A stretch of 14,469 nucleotides of DNA from Zoogloeaceae bacterium (GTDB lineage: Bacteria > Pseudomonadota > Gammaproteobacteria > Burkholderiales > Rhodocyclaceae). Positions 1 through 7,120 of the stretch are shown here, in pieces. Where the stretch lies: contig JAIRLE010000066.1 of assembly GCA_031259605.1 (NCBI GenBank), positions 1-14,469 on the forward strand, read 5' to 3'. Positions within the stretch are counted from its first letter, which is position 1. Each line of letters starts with the position of its first letter. The notes below the pieces were generated by a model. It did no database searches. It saw only the letters and a program-made list of their open reading frames with translations, and was not told where the DNA came from. A program made the position numbers and the translations under genes.

Positions 1-1
1 C

Positions 2-1768
2 AACAATCCGACCGAAATCGCGCGCGAAGCGTTTCGCCAACTGGCGGCGCGGCGCATTCCGCCAACGCCGGACAATTACCGCATGTTGTATGCAGAAATT
101 TCCGGTCTGGTCTCCGATGCGGATACGTTTCCGGAAAAGGAGATCAAGCGTCTGGCGCATGAACTCTCCCGGGCCGCGCCGGGGCAATCGCGTCTGGAGC
201 GGGATTTGGGCGAGGCGATTGCGCGCCGGGATTGGGAGAGTGTGCGCCGGACGTTGGCGGGCGGGTTCGGTACGCTGGCGGAAGTCCAGCAACTGGCCTG
301 GAGCCGTCTGATTGGCGATTTGTTCCGGCAATGGGAAAACAAGTCCGCCGACATTACGCCAGGCAAGAAGCGGGAGGCGCTGGATCGGGCGCTGACCATT
401 TCCGCCAGCAATCCGCGCGCTCTTTTTACACGCCTGGAAAACCTGCAACGCGCCTGGGCGCGCGGTGAGGCCGCCAATGACATTCCCTTGACGGGTGCCG
501 ATCTTCCTGAATCCGCGCCGGTATCCGCCAGTCCGCCGTCCGCGCTGGTCAGCGACCGGATGGCCGTGCTGCCAGAGATGCGCGAACTTTTTGCCTACGC
601 GCTGGAAAATTGCATTGCCCCCTTGCTGGCCGAGCAACCCCGCTTTTTCAGCGAGGCGCAGGCGTTTGCGCAGGCGGTTCGCCAGGCCAATTCCCTTGCC
701 CAACTGGCGACGATGCAGACTACCTTGAAGCAGTTTGCCTTCCGGCTGGCGCTATCCATCGAGGATCAGACTGAATTACGCGCCAGCCTGCTGAAACTCC
801 TGCGTCTGATCGTCGAAAACATCGGCGAACTGTTGCAGGACGACAAGTGGCTTGCCGGGCAAATCGAAATTGTCCGCGACATCGTGGAAAAGCCGCTTTC
901 CCAGCGCGCGCTGGATGACGCGGAACAGCGCATGAAGGAAGTCATCTTCAAGCAAAGCCAGTTGAAACTCAGCTTGCAGGAAGCCAAGGACGCGTTGAAA
1001 CACATGCTGAGCGGGTTCGTCGATCATCTGGCCTCGTTTTCCGGAGCGACTTCCGATTATCACGACGCCATGGAACGGTGCGCCAAGCGGGTGAGCGCGG
1101 CCAACAACATCAATGAACTGGAATCGGTGCTGGCGGAAGTGATGCAAAAAACCCGCGCTATCCAGTTGAATGCCCAGAGATCGCACGACGATCTGCGCAC
1201 GACGCAGGAAAAGGCGGCGGCGGCGGAAGGGCGCGTCAAGGCGCTGGAACGGGAACTGGCGCAGACCAGCCATCTGATTCGTCACGATCAGCTCACGGGC
1301 GCGTTGAACCGGCGCGGACTGGACGATCTGCTGAACAAGGAAATCGCCCGCGCCGAACGGCATGAACTGCCCATCTGCCTGTCGCTTCTCGACATCGACG
1401 ATTTCAAGAAACTGAACGACAGTCATGGTCACGCGGCGGGCGACGAGGCGCTGATCCATCTGGCGGCGGTCATCCGCGAGAGCCTGCGCCCGCAGGATAC
1501 GCTCGCCCGCTTCGGCGGCGAGGAATTCATCATCGTCTTTCCGGAAACCGATCTGAAAGAAGCCGTCTTTGCCATGACCCGCCTGCAACGCAACCTCACC
1601 CGACGCATTTTTCTGCATGAGAACCAGCGGGTGCTGATCACTTTCAGCGCCGGCATTGCCCAGCTTCAGGCTGGCGAAAGCCAGTCTTCCGTCATCCGGC
1701 GCGCCGATGCCGCCATGTACGAATCCAAGAAAGCGGGCAAGAACCGGGTAATGGTTGCCGCCGCCTAG
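2..1768 (+). CDS. Diguanylate cyclase (GGDEF domain), 5' end outside window
   Basis: The protein makes cyclic di-GMP from two GTP. The first Met in frame is at 83, but the frame is open back to base 2 and reads as sensible protein (NNPTEIAREAFRQLAARRIP...), so the gene starts before the window; 588 codons are visible. The N-terminal two thirds are helical, with no membrane segment and no recognised sensor domain. A coiled coil (about 1170-1270) leads into the GGDEF domain, which opens at DQLTGALNRRG. The Mg2+/substrate segment LLDIDDFKKLND is near 1388-1423. The active-site GGEEF is at 1514-1528. An inhibitory I-site RxxD (RPQD, 1487-1498) lies exactly five residues before it. All key catalytic residues are present, so an active, product-inhibited, cytoplasmic enzyme is expected. 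What the N-terminal region senses cannot be told. The gene converges on creD. Confidence 0.93.
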   Translation, partial: NNPTEIAREAFRQLAARRIPPTPDNYRMLYAEISGLVSDADTFPEKEIKRLAHELSRAAPGQSRLERDLGEAIARRDWESVRRTLAGGFGTLAEVQQLAWSRLIGDLFRQWENKSADITPGKKREALDRALTISASNPRALFTRLENLQRAWARGEAANDIPLTGADLPESAPVSASPPSALVSDRMAVLPEMRELFAYALENCIAPLLAEQPRFFSEAQAFAQAVRQANSLAQLATMQTTLKQFAFRLALSIEDQTELRASLLKLLRLIVENIGELLQDDKWLAGQIEIVRDIVEKPLSQRALDDAEQRMKEVIFKQSQLKLSLQEAKDALKHMLSGFVDHLASFSGATSDYHDAMERCAKRVSAANNINELESVLAEVMQKTRAIQLNAQRSHDDLRTTQEKAAAAEGRVKALERELAQTSHLIRHDQLTGALNRRGLDDLLNKEIARAERHELPICLSLLDIDDFKKLNDSHGHAAGDEALIHLAAVIRESLRPQDTLARFGGEEFIIVFPETDLKEAVFAMTRLQRNLTRRIFLHENQRVLITFSAGIAQLQAGESQSSVIRRADAAMYESKKAGKNRVMVAAA

Positions 1769-1783
1769 CGCCTGCCCGCATCA

Positions 1784-1805
1784 CCTCTCCCGCTTGCGGG
1801 AGAGG
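1784..1805. repeat. Extragenic palindrome, copy 1
   Basis: A perfect 10-bp inverted repeat, CCTCTCCCGC and GCGGGAGAGG, is separated by TT. It lies in the 93-bp gap between the converging diguanylate cyclase and creD genes. Related palindromes are at 5505-5528 and 8878-8903, so this is a dispersed family rather than a gene-specific site. It could act as a bidirectional terminator, but there is no T-run on either side. Confidence 0.7.
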
Positions 1806-1861
1806 GCATTGAAGCAGGGAAGGAGACGCCGGGCCGCTCGCCGAAGATCACGAACAAGTCC

Positions 1862-3184
1862 TCAGGTGCCGCCCAGCTTGCGCCAGTTCAGTTTGCGGGT
1901 GCTGATCATGATGGCGGCCAGGGCGATGAAGAGCATGCCGCTGCCGATGAGCAGCGCGTTGTCTTCCGACTGGAGCAGGCCGTAGAGCGCGCCGTAGAGG
2001 ATAACCAAGCCGCCGCCGAAGGCCAGCGCCGGTTTGCGTCCGCCCAGCACGCTGGAAAGGTAGAACACGATCAGGCCGATACAGGCGGTGGCGGAAAGCA
2101 GGTAGGCGTAAAGGAAGGCGATGTGCTCGGAAAGCGCGATCAGCAGCAGGAAGAAAATGGTCAGCGCCATTCCGACCAGCAGGTATTGCATGCCGTGCAG
2201 GATCTGGCGGCGCAGGATTTCCCACAGGAAGAAGGCGGTAAAGGTGAGCACGATGAACAGTATGCCGTACTTGATCGCCCGTTCGGATTGCAGGTAAAGA
2301 TCGACCGGCTCGATGAAAGAGGTGCTCAATACTTCCACGTTTTCCCTGTCCTGGTTGTTGTTCAGGTTGAGACTGGAAACCATCCACTTCGCCTCGAATC
2401 CCGCATCGTCGACACGCCGCTCCTGCGGCAGGAAACTCCCGGAAAAGCTGGGATGCGGCCATTCGGAGGTCAGTGTGAGGCTGTTGGCAAGCGCCGTGGG
2501 CGCAAAGGAAAAGGAACTCATGCCGGAGAGTTTCAGGGGGAAGCTGAAGTCAACGCTGCGCGCCGCATTCGGCGTCAGCGCGCCCAGTTCCATTTCCAGG
2601 CGGCTGCCGGAGATCGCATGCGCCAGCGCTTCGTCCTTGGGTTTGGCAAAGCGCCGTTTCTGTCCATCGATGTCGGCTTCCGGGTCATTGCCGATGCCGC
2701 GCAGGTCGGTGACGCCAAAAAGCAGTACGGCACGCGCGTCCAGCAGTTTTCCATCCTCCGGTTCGAGGCGCAGGACATCGGCGGGAAGACTGAAACTGCC
2801 CTTCAGCAGCATCTCCAGATGGTAAAGCCGCACCCGATAGATACCCACCTGGCGCTCGTCCATCTTGGCTTCGCCTGCTATCTCCAGGCGTTCGGCGGGC
2901 AACATGGCGACCCGTTCTTCCGGCGGAGGAAGGCGGGTTTTCACGGGTTTTCCCGTCTTTTCATCCGTGATGACTTCCATCGGTCTTTGCACCCGGTAAC
3001 GCACCGCCAGTACCGGCCCCGCCAGGGTTTGCTGGCCATACGCCGTCCGGGCGACCTGCCATTCCACTTGCTGCTGATAGGCGCTGCGCATACTGATCTG
3101 CTCTTCCACCATCATCAGGGGAACCATCAGGATCAGGGTCAGGATGACCATGCCCAACAGCTTCTTCAAAAGCGTCCAGTTCAT
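1862..3184 (-). CDS. creD: Inner membrane protein CreD
   Basis: CreD is the inner-membrane protein induced by the CreBC system. In E. coli and relatives its altered expression affects colicin E2 tolerance, envelope stability and beta-lactamase-linked phenotypes; its molecular activity is not known. The 440-aa product is close to the usual ~450. It has one N-terminal membrane segment (about residues 9-26), a large periplasmic part, and a C-terminal block of about five or six membrane segments (from about residue 310). The family-typical stretch around SEHIAFLYAYLLSATA is present. Two ATGs stand in tandem (3187 and 3184). I chose 3184 because the GGAG at 3194-3191 is then 6 nt away rather than 3. 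The frame stays open far upstream to 3586, but that part is only an antisense-like shadow of creC. The gene lies 88 bp behind creC with its own promoter and cre operator. Confidence 0.92.
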   Translation of the reverse strand: MNWTLLKKLLGMVILTLILMVPLMMVEEQISMRSAYQQQVEWQVARTAYGQQTLAGPVLAVRYRVQRPMEVITDEKTGKPVKTRLPPPEERVAMLPAERLEIAGEAKMDERQVGIYRVRLYHLEMLLKGSFSLPADVLRLEPEDGKLLDARAVLLFGVTDLRGIGNDPEADIDGQKRRFAKPKDEALAHAISGSRLEMELGALTPNAARSVDFSFPLKLSGMSSFSFAPTALANSLTLTSEWPHPSFSGSFLPQERRVDDAGFEAKWMVSSLNLNNNQDRENVEVLSTSFIEPVDLYLQSERAIKYGILFIVLTFTAFFLWEILRRQILHGMQYLLVGMALTIFFLLLIALSEHIAFLYAYLLSATACIGLIVFYLSSVLGGRKPALAFGGGLVILYGALYGLLQSEDNALLIGSGMLFIALAAIMISTRKLNWRKLGGT

Positions 3185-3187
3185 CAT

Positions 3188-3194
3188 TGTCTCC
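3188..3194 (-). promoter_or_regulatory. creD ribosome binding site
   Basis: GGAG at 3194-3191 on the minus strand is followed by ACA and then ATGATG. Normal 5-9 nt spacing favours the second ATG as the creD start. Confidence 0.6.
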
Positions 3195-3216
3195 AGGTCA
3201 GGTTGAATACGCGCAT

Positions 3217-3222
3217 AGTATA
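3217..3222 (-). promoter_or_regulatory. creD promoter -10 box
   Basis: TATACT on the minus strand matches the sigma-70 consensus TATAAT at five of six positions. No good -35 hexamer lies 16-18 bp upstream. That is usual for promoters that depend on an OmpR/PhoB-type activator bound next to the -35 region. The cre repeats at 3244-3270 occupy just that place. Predicted transcription start is near 3210. Confidence 0.6.
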
Positions 3223-3243
3223 GGCAAGGCATGTGCGCGGATG

Positions 3244-3270
3244 ATGAAGCGCGCGTGAAGCGAATGTGAA
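3244..3270 (-). promoter_or_regulatory. CreB operator (cre tag) for creD, three half-sites
   Basis: On the minus strand two perfect TTCAC half-sites (3270-3266 and 3259-3255) are separated by exactly 6 bp. A third near-copy, TTCAT (3248-3244), follows at the same 11-bp period. The published cre tag of E. coli is TTCACNNNNNNTTCAC, and it stands in front of creD there too. Here it begins 2 bp after the creC stop codon. The half-sites fall at about -36, -47 and -58 relative to the predicted start, a class II activator position. Confidence 0.82.
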
Positions 3271-3272
3271 GT

Positions 3273-4724
3273 TCAGGTTGAAAGGCGCGTCTGCCTTTGG
3301 TCTGCCAAAAGATCGAAACTGACGCTGGCACCGCCTTCCGGCCAGTTGGCGAATTGGGCGCTGCCGCCGTGCAGTTGCGCGACCTCGCGCACGAAGGGCA
3401 GCCCCAGGCCGGTGCTTTTGCGTCCGGTGGCGGGGCGGGGGAGGGAGTAGAAACGCTCGAAAAGCTGCGGCAGGGCGTAATCCGGCGCGCCCGCCCCCTG
3501 GTCGCGGACGCAGAGCCGGATGCGGTTCGCCTGTTTTTCCAGAACCATCTGAATGAGGCCGCCCGCAGGCGAAAAGGCGATGGCATTGTCGAGCAGATTG
3601 TTGATCGCCTGCCGCAGCAAAAAGGCGTCGCCCCGGCAAGGAAAATTGCCGTTGGCGTCGATCTGGATTTGCAGCGCCCGCTTTTCCAGCGCGACGCGAT
3701 GCGCTTCCACGCATTGCCGGGCCAGTTCGCCCAAGTCCAGCGGCTGATTGTCTTCCGGGCGTTGCAGTTGTTCGACGCGCGCCAGTTGCAACATGCGTTC
3801 GATCACGTGTTGCAGGCGTTGCGCTTCATCGCGGATCAGGCAGGCAAAACGCCGTCGTTCGGCATCCGGCAACGGCGCTTCCAGCAGTTCGGCGGCGGAA
3901 ACGACGGCGGTCAGCGGACTTTTCATTTCGTGCGCGAGGTTCTGGACGTATTTTTCCACGTACTGCTTGCCTTCCAGGCGTTCGCGCATGGCGGCCAGGG
4001 CGGACGCCAATTCGGAAAACTGGCGTCCGCCGCCCGTGGGCGCTTTTGCCTTCTCGCCAACGCTGACCGCCCGCGCGTAGCGGATGAAGCCGTAGATCGA
4101 GCGCATCAGCCAGAAGGAAAACACCAAGCCGATGGCGGCGGAAATGGCGAGCATGGCAAGGCCATCGTGACGCAAACGGCTTATGGCGCGCTGGATATAG
4201 GGTTGCAGGCTTACTGTGGGCTTGGCAAGTGAAAGTACGCCGATGAGTTTGCCCTGCCGAAAAATCGGCGCGGAAATGTACAGGGAGGAAGTATTCGGCA
4301 GATTCGGGTCTTCCCGCGTGGTGCGCGCGCCGTATTCGCCGCGCAGGACGCTGGAGACATCCTTCCAGCGGGAAAAATCGCTGCCCAGCATCTTGTTTTC
4401 CGAATCAAAAGCCACGATGCCCCGCGCATCGCTGACATACACGCGAAAATCCACGCTTTCCTTTTTGACGCCATAAATGTTGGCGGCAAACAGGCGCTGT
4501 CTGGCCGCTTGCAGGGAACGGGCGAAATTGCCGTCGCGAATGCGCTGTGCGGCCAGGTCGCTGGCGGCCATTTCCGCCAGCACATGCGCCGCGTCCACCA
4601 GCGTTTCTTCGGTGGCTTGACGCAATCCCGGCTCCACTTCCTGTGTCACGATGTCGAACATGAACCAGGCGGATAGGCCAACAATCAGGAAAAACCCGAG
4701 AAAAAGGCGGACGGAGATATTCAC
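3273..4724 (-). CDS. creC: Sensor histidine kinase CreC
   Basis: This is the membrane histidine kinase that phosphorylates CreB. The 483-aa length fits the family (E. coli 474). Membrane segments lie at about residues 5-25 and 188-207, and they enclose a ~160-residue periplasmic sensor domain. A linker follows, then the H-box NLAHEMKSPL with the phospho-accepting His265. The N-box (NNLLDNA, 375-381), G1 (DQGAG, 408-412), F-box (FERF, 422-425) and G2 (GLGL, 439-442) are all present, so the kinase looks intact. The start is a GTG that overlaps the creB stop codon by 4 nt (GTGA). No strong Shine-Dalgarno is seen, so translation is probably coupled to creB. A longer open frame reaching 4964 is only overlap with creB in another frame. 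The signal sensed is unknown in this organism; in E. coli it relates to carbon and fermentation state. Confidence 0.93.
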   Translation of the reverse strand: MNISVRLFLGFFLIVGLSAWFMFDIVTQEVEPGLRQATEETLVDAAHVLAEMAASDLAAQRIRDGNFARSLQAARQRLFAANIYGVKKESVDFRVYVSDARGIVAFDSENKMLGSDFSRWKDVSSVLRGEYGARTTREDPNLPNTSSLYISAPIFRQGKLIGVLSLAKPTVSLQPYIQRAISRLRHDGLAMLAISAAIGLVFSFWLMRSIYGFIRYARAVSVGEKAKAPTGGGRQFSELASALAAMRERLEGKQYVEKYVQNLAHEMKSPLTAVVSAAELLEAPLPDAERRRFACLIRDEAQRLQHVIERMLQLARVEQLQRPEDNQPLDLGELARQCVEAHRVALEKRALQIQIDANGNFPCRGDAFLLRQAINNLLDNAIAFSPAGGLIQMVLEKQANRIRLCVRDQGAGAPDYALPQLFERFYSLPRPATGRKSTGLGLPFVREVAQLHGGSAQFANWPEGGASVSFDLLADQRQTRLST

Positions 4725-5398
4725 GGGTCGATGCTGTAACCCAGACCGCGATGGGTCACGATGGGGTCGCCTTCGGGGAGCGGCAGGCGCAGCTTGGCGC
4801 GCAGGGTCTTGATGTGGGTGTCGACGGTGCGTTCTTCGGTTTCTTCCGCGTCCTCCCAGACGTGCCGCATGAGAAAGGCGCGGGAAAATACCCGTCCCGG
4901 ATGTTCGAGCAGACAGGCCAGCAGACGGTATTCGTAACGAGTCAGATTGAGCCACTGGCCGCAACAGGCAATACGCAAGCCCTCGGCATCGAGGGTAAAT
5001 ACGCCGGAATCCGCGTCGCGCGTGGGCGTCTGGCGGCGCGACTGGGCGCGGCGCAGGATGGCGCGCACACGCGCGACCAGTTCGCGCGGGCTGAAGGGCT
5101 TGGCGACATAATCGTCCGCCCCCAGTTCCAACCCGACGACACGATCGACTTCCTCGGCGCGCGCCGTGAGAAAGATCACCGGCGCTTCCGAATGACGGCG
5201 CAAGGCGCGGCAGACCTCAAACCCGCTCATGTCCGGCAGACCCACGTCCAGGATTACCAGCGCGTAATCCCGCGTCCGCGCCCATTCCAGCGCCTCCTGT
5301 CCCAACGCGCAGCAGTCCGTGGCATAGCCTTCGGCGGAAAGCGCGTAGGCCAGCGTATCGGCAATCGCCGGTTCGTCATCGACAATCAGTATTTTCAT
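4721..5398 (-). CDS. creB: Response regulator CreB (OmpR family)
   Basis: CreB is the DNA-binding partner of CreC; when phosphorylated it activates genes carrying TTCAC-N6-TTCAC tags. The 225-aa protein has a receiver domain (about 1-115) with the acidic pair D7/D8, phospho-acceptor D51, T78 and K100. An OmpR-type winged-helix domain follows (about 130-225; the region around RYEYRLLACLLEHPGRVFSR is typical). The ATG at 5398 is the first start after an in-frame stop; its ribosome site is weak (GGA close to the ATG). It is first in the creBCD operon. creA, which precedes creB in E. coli, is absent here. Assignment to CreB rather than another OmpR regulator rests on the creC and creD neighbours and on the cre tag. 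Confidence 0.92.
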   Translation of the reverse strand: MKILIVDDEPAIADTLAYALSAEGYATDCCALGQEALEWARTRDYALVILDVGLPDMSGFEVCRALRRHSEAPVIFLTARAEEVDRVVGLELGADDYVAKPFSPRELVARVRAILRRAQSRRQTPTRDADSGVFTLDAEGLRIACCGQWLNLTRYEYRLLACLLEHPGRVFSRAFLMRHVWEDAEETEERTVDTHIKTLRAKLRLPLPEGDPIVTHRGLGYSIDP

Positions 5399-5427
5399 TT
5401 CCGGTAAAAACGCCGCGCGAAAACTGG

Positions 5428-5457
5428 ATTCTACAAGGTTCAGGGAAACAGGAAACA
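5428..5457 (-). promoter_or_regulatory. Candidate creB promoter with tandem heptamer
   Basis: TAGAAT on the minus strand (5433-5428) is a plausible -10 box, about 30 bp upstream of the creB ATG. The same hexamer is used before mgtE and before the CoA-transferase gene. The -35 area holds no good hexamer. Instead it contains two head-to-tail copies of TGTTTCC (5457-5451 and 5450-5444), which might be an activator site. This is sequence reading only. Confidence 0.35.
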
Positions 5458-5504
5458 GGGTGACCGCTGGACATCACAGGGCAGCCGCATGAATGCCCGT
5501 TTTT

Positions 5505-5528
5505 CCCTCTCCCACTTGCGGGAGAGGG
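5505..5528. repeat. Extragenic palindrome, copy 2
   Basis: A perfect 9-bp inverted repeat, CCCTCTCCC and GGGAGAGGG, surrounds the loop ACTTGC. It is nearly identical to copy 1 at 1784-1805, differing mainly at one loop base. It lies between the divergent creB and mgtE genes, where a terminator is not needed. This supports a dispersed repeat rather than a dedicated terminator. Confidence 0.7.
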
Positions 5529-5579
5529 TGTCGTCCGCTCACCGCTCCTTGCCCCAATTACACATGATTTGATGCTCCT

Positions 5580-5600
5580 GCCCTGGCAAATTTGCAGGGC
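5580..5600. promoter_or_regulatory. Operator-like palindrome upstream of mgtE
   Basis: GCCCTG-G-CAAA / TTTG-CAGGGC forms a 10-bp inverted repeat with one extra G in the left arm and an AT-rich centre. Its centre is about 50 bp before the predicted mgtE transcription start, a usual place for an activator. The binding protein is unknown. Confidence 0.35.
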
Positions 5601-5623
5601 GGGCAGTCCACAACGCGCCGGAA

Positions 5624-5632
5624 TGTTAGAAT
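5624..5632 (+). promoter_or_regulatory. mgtE extended -10 promoter
   Basis: TG-T-TAGAAT is an extended -10 element. No convincing -35 is visible, which extended -10 promoters can do without. Transcription would begin near 5639 and leave a leader of about 19 nt. That is too short for a magnesium riboswitch, and it excludes the upstream in-frame starts at 5592 and 5631. Confidence 0.5.
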
Positions 5633-5657
5633 GCCGCTTCTTTTGCGGCGGCGCACC

Positions 5658-7097
5658 ATGAGTGAAGAACAACCACTGAGCGATACGGAAGACCTGCAGG
5701 AACGTCTGCACGAGGTGGAAGACCTGCTTGCCGGTTACCGGCAGTCGGCGGTTGCGGCGCTTGACCCGGAATCGCCGCAACCGGCGCAGGATGCAGCGCT
5801 GACCGAGCGGATACTCGACGATCTGCGCGCCAGGCTCGACGCCATGCACCCGGCGGATGTGGCCTATGCGTTGGAAGCCCTGCCGCTGGAAGATCGTCTG
5901 CTGGTCTGGGACATGGTGCGGGCGGAACGCGACGGGGAAATCCTGCTGGAAGTCTCCGACGCGGTGCGTGAAACGCTGATCGACGCCATGGATCGGCACG
6001 AACTGGTTGCCGCCACGGAATCGCTCGATACCGACGAACTCGCCGACCTGGTGCCCGATCTGCCGCAAGAAGTGGTGGATGACGTTTTCCAGGCACTGCC
6101 GCCGGAAGAGCGAGCGCAGTTGCGTACCGCCATCTCCTACTCGGAAGGCACGGTTGGCGCACTCATGGATTTCGACATGGTGACGGTGCGTGAGGACGTT
6201 ACCCTGGAAGTCGTCCTGCGTTATCTGCGCCGCTTCGACGAACTGCCGGAACATACCGACAAAATTTTCGTGGTCGACCGCGACGAACGCCTGGAAGGCG
6301 TATTGACGCTGGAAGACTTGCTCACCCACGACCCGGATTCGGATGTGCGCGCCGCCATGAAAAAGGATGTGGTGCGCTTTCAGCCGGAAGACAAGGCTGA
6401 AGAAGCGGCACAGGCGTTCGAACGTTACGATCTGGTCTCCGCCCCGGTGGTCGATACGGAAAACCGCGTGGTCGGGCGGCTCACCCTGGTGGCCGTGGTC
6501 GATTTCATCCGCGAGGCATCCGAAGCCGAGCAACTGGCGAACGCGGGGCTGCGCGGGGAAGAAGATATTTTCGCTTCGGTCTGGAATTCGGTGAAAAACC
6601 GCTGGGCGTGGCTGGCGGTCAATCTGGTGACGGCCTTCGTGGCTTCGCGCGTCATCGGCATTTTCGAGACTTCTATCGAACAACTGGTGGCGCTGGCGGC
6701 GCTCATGCCCATCGTGGCGGGCATTGGCGGCAATTCCGGCAACCAGACCGTCACCATGATCGTGCGCGCCATCGCCATGGGACAGGTCAAACCCGACGCC
6801 ACGCGGCGGCTGTTGAAAAAAGAACTGGGCGTGGCGCTGATCAACGGTGTGCTTTGGGGCGGCTTGCTGGGCGCGCTGGCCTGGTGGCTTTACAAAAGCA
6901 TTTCACTGGGACTGGTGATGACCGCCGCCATGACGCTGAATCTGCTGTTGGCGGCGTTCGCGGGCGTGGGCATTCCCATGCTGCGCCAACGCCTGGGCGC
7001 GGATCCCGCCGTCGGCGGATCGGTTATGATCACGGCACTCACCGATTCCGGCGGCTTTTTCATTTTTCTGGGATTGGCAACCCTGTTTTTGTTGTAA
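5658..7097 (+). CDS. mgtE: Magnesium transporter MgtE
   Basis: MgtE is an inner-membrane Mg2+ channel/transporter gated by cytoplasmic Mg2+. The 479-aa protein shows the full family order: an acidic helical N domain (about 50-170), two CBS domains (about 170-290), a connecting helix, and five membrane segments (about 315-479). The signature GGNSGNQ is at 357-363. The pore segment LTDSGGFFIFLGL contains the Mg2+-binding Asp463. I place the start at the ATG at 5658 because the predicted promoter overlaps the earlier in-frame ATG at 5631. The ribosome site is weak. It lies 23 bp before the DUF2167 gene and is probably co-transcribed with it. Confidence 0.95.
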   Translation: MSEEQPLSDTEDLQERLHEVEDLLAGYRQSAVAALDPESPQPAQDAALTERILDDLRARLDAMHPADVAYALEALPLEDRLLVWDMVRAERDGEILLEVSDAVRETLIDAMDRHELVAATESLDTDELADLVPDLPQEVVDDVFQALPPEERAQLRTAISYSEGTVGALMDFDMVTVREDVTLEVVLRYLRRFDELPEHTDKIFVVDRDERLEGVLTLEDLLTHDPDSDVRAAMKKDVVRFQPEDKAEEAAQAFERYDLVSAPVVDTENRVVGRLTLVAVVDFIREASEAEQLANAGLRGEEDIFASVWNSVKNRWAWLAVNLVTAFVASRVIGIFETSIEQLVALAALMPIVAGIGGNSGNQTVTMIVRAIAMGQVKPDATRRLLKKELGVALINGVLWGGLLGALAWWLYKSISLGLVMTAAMTLNLLLAAFAGVGIPMLRQRLGADPAVGGSVMITALTDSGGFFIFLGLATLFLL

Positions 7098-7120
7098 TTT
7101 TTAAATCGAAAGGATAAAAC

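Noticed and set aside
2123..3223. A 366-codon plus-strand frame opposite creD.
   Set aside because: It is antisense to a clear CreD gene, and its Gln/His/Arg-rich composition is typical of a shadow frame.
3185..3586. N-terminal extension of creD to 3586.
   Set aside because: It overlaps the 3' end of creC in another frame and is low-complexity Arg/Pro/Ala; CreD family similarity, ribosome site and promoter all point to the start near 3184.
4725..4964. N-terminal extension of creC to 4964.
   Set aside because: It lies inside creB in another frame and has Arg/Pro/His-rich shadow composition; the GTG in the GTGA overlap gives the correct family length.
5399..5657. Possible magnesium riboswitch (M-box or mgtA-like leader) before mgtE.
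   Set aside because: The likely promoter leaves only about 19 nt of leader, and I see no set of paired helices between it and the start codon.
5376..6683. A 435-codon minus-strand frame opposite mgtE.
   Set aside because: It is the antisense of mgtE, rich in His, Gln, Arg and Phe as expected of a shadow frame, and resembles no protein family.
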